Under the pieces are notes generated by a model. That model had not been told where the DNA came from and searched no databases. It worked only from the letters and a program-made list of their open reading frames with translations. Below, in pieces: positions 12,477 through 13,546 of a stretch of DNA of 13,546 bases (position 1 is its first letter; each line of letters starts with the position of its first letter). This stretch comes from Fidelibacterota bacterium. GTDB taxonomy: Bacteria > Fidelibacterota > Fidelibacteria > Fidelibacterales > Fidelibacteraceae. The stretch lies in the NCBI GenBank assembly GCA_030629925.1, contig DAOVOB010000012.1, positions 1 through 13,546 of the forward strand, written 5' to 3'. A program made the translations under genes and the position numbers.

Positions 12477-12962
12477 TTATTCTATAACCGTAAAATTTAT
12501 CGCTTCGATGGTATCGGTCTGCAGAACATCGAACTGGGGAAAATCAACCAAAGCACGATATTCTCCCGGACTTAAAGTAATTATGGGATCCTGCCAAAAG
12601 CTTGTTGGCGCTAGCCATGTACCGATCATGGAATCTCCGGGAGCAAAAGTAAAATTTATTATGGGAAGTATAAAGCTCAAACCATCCGTTGATCCTGCAA
12701 TGTATTGACTCTCTTGATAGATATAAAATCTTACAAATGGACCGCCATCTCCCATAACAAAATCGAGAGAATCCCCCATTGTATTCGTCAGGCAAAATTT
12801 CATATAGAACGATTCACCGGAGTGGAAGGTTGTTCCGGATGTTCCGTTCGTATCCGCCAGATAGAAATAGGTTTCTCCGATATTATTTATCGGAGGTTCC
12901 GGAAGAAAACAGCTTGATAACAATATGTTTAATAGCGCAAGGAAGATTAGTGTCTTTTTCAT
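12477..12962 (-). CDS. Small lipoprotein, possibly with a BsuPI-like domain
   Basis: Predicted 161-residue lipoprotein. MKKTLIFLALLNILLSSC is a lipoprotein signal with lipobox LLSSC; Cys18 would be lipidated. The remaining 143 residues look like an all-beta, Ig-like fold: GESFYMKFCLTNTMGDSLDFVMGDGGPFVRFYIYQ, then FTFAPGDSMIGTWLAP and LSPGEYRALVDF. The pattern of a polar-to-hydrophobic 'LTNT..' strand, 'APGDS' turn and 'PGEYRA' end resembles the BsuPI-like intracellular proteinase inhibitor domain often found in lipoproteins; this is a moderate-confidence recollection. AGGAGAAGAAG precedes the ATG directly. It lies 37 bases after radA on the same strand and is probably co-transcribed. Function unknown; a periplasmic or outer-membrane anchored role is inferred. 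Confidence 0.8.
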   Translation of the reverse strand: MKKTLIFLALLNILLSSCFLPEPPINNIGETYFYLADTNGTSGTTFHSGESFYMKFCLTNTMGDSLDFVMGDGGPFVRFYIYQESQYIAGSTDGLSFILPIINFTFAPGDSMIGTWLAPTSFWQDPIITLSPGEYRALVDFPQFDVLQTDTIEAINFTVIE

Positions 12963-12999
12963 CTTCTTCTCCTACCAAGGAAGCAGCAAGTTACCGCAA

Positions 13000-13546
13000 T
13001 TATACTTGTGGCCCCATTAACTCTACAATATCTTTAATAAATTTAAATGTAATCTTTTTATCATCAATCTTCTTTTTCACGGATGCGGGCAAGATCAATC
13101 GATCAAAGCCCATTCTCACCGCTTCTTTTACCCGCTGTTCTACTCGCATGACAGATCGGGTTTCTCCGGTTAATCCAACCTCACCAATGACGGCCGTATT
13201 ATCCGGAAGTGGAATATTCTTAACCGAAGAATAGATCGCAGCGATTACCGGTAGATCCATAGCGGGTTCTTTCAGTTTCATACCTCCCACAATATTAACG
13301 AATATATCATATTGTGAAACAGGAATATCCAATTGCCGCTCGATCACGGCAAGAAGCAGTTGTAGTCTTTTTTGATCAATTCCACTGGCATGCCGTTGAG
13401 GAGTCCCATAAGCTGCCCGTGCTGCCAGGGCTTGGATCTCGACCAGCAATGGCCGGCTTCCTTCCATACCGCAGGTCACAACCGATCCGATTGCACCTTT
13501 TTTTCGTTCGCTTAAGAACATATCCCCGGGGTTAGCAATCCCCACC
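13000..13546 (-). CDS. radA: DNA repair protein RadA, C-terminal part (cut by window edge)
   Basis: RadA is a RecA-like, DnaB-type branch-migration ATPase in recombinational repair. Only the last 181 codons are present; the N-terminal zinc finger, the Walker A ATPase core and the KNRFG motif lie beyond the right edge. The visible part begins GIANPGDMFLSERKKGAIGSVVTCGMEGSRPLLVEIQALAA and continues into the Lon-protease-like domain. There it has YGTPQRHASGIDQKRLQLLLAVIERQ, the VNIVGGMKLKEPAMDLPVIAAIYSS block and VIGEVGLTGETRSVMRVEQRVKEAVRMGFDRLILP. These are standard for RadA (Sms). The stop at 13000 is normal, so the C-terminus is complete. A small lipoprotein gene follows in the same direction. 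Confidence 0.95.
   Translation of the reverse strand, partial: VGIANPGDMFLSERKKGAIGSVVTCGMEGSRPLLVEIQALAARAAYGTPQRHASGIDQKRLQLLLAVIERQLDIPVSQYDIFVNIVGGMKLKEPAMDLPVIAAIYSSVKNIPLPDNTAVIGEVGLTGETRSVMRVEQRVKEAVRMGFDRLILPASVKKKIDDKKITFKFIKDIVELMGPQV

Noticed and set aside
12544..12795. Alternative frames within the lipoprotein gene
   Set aside because: The frame at 12477-12962 has SD, lipobox and a coherent beta-rich protein; the others do not.

Overview
The window is a piece of a bacterial chromosome, AT-rich, that carries core translation genes. It most likely comes from an uncultured member of the Fibrobacterota-Chlorobiota-Bacteroidota (FCB) superphylum or a nearby lineage such as Marinimicrobia or Cloacimonadota. 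Four things point there: a secreted endonuclease ends in a type IX secretion-type C-terminal sorting domain with a YPNPFNP motif; PheS has the RNEAISARS motif and Cys cluster of that group; the order rplM-rpsI-rpsB-tsf-pyrH-frr is typical of it; and several promoters match the Bacteroidota-type pattern TTG-N20/21-TAnnTTTG rather than only classical sigma70. The exact phylum cannot be fixed from this window.

Layout. Except for two genes, everything is on the minus strand, so transcription runs from high to low coordinates. At the right edge is the 3' part of radA (13000-13546), followed by a small lipoprotein gene (12477-12962). Next is a hicA-hicB toxin-antitoxin pair (11772-12401), in which hicA is broken by one extra base in a run of eight A. 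Then comes the operon rplM-rpsI-rpsB-tsf-pyrH-frr (8031-11598), with a promoter and a possible leader hairpin in front of it. Two plus-strand paralogous genes for small predicted outer-membrane barrels follow (6377-6886 and 7338-7820). Each has the same leader and a strong terminator, and a 0.2-kb MITE-like inverted-repeat element lies between them. On the minus strand again are a secreted endonuclease I gene (4778-6142), thrS (2747-4669), and infC-rpmI-rplT-pheS-pheT (1-2600), the last cut by the left edge.

Function. The two housekeeping blocks supply ribosomal proteins S2, S9, L13, L20 and L35, the factors IF-3, EF-Ts and RRF, UMP kinase, and the Thr and Phe tRNA synthetases. The points most worth a second look are regulatory or structural rather than a new multi-gene system. 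They are: the shared promoter architecture; the infC leader, whose 5' hairpin arm could pair either with a decoy or with the true Shine-Dalgarno; the A/U hairpin at the rplM mRNA start; the near-identical leader plus signal peptide of the two barrel genes with diverged mature parts; the MITE-like element; and the one-base hicA frameshift. I see no tRNA, rRNA, CRISPR array or intact transposase.
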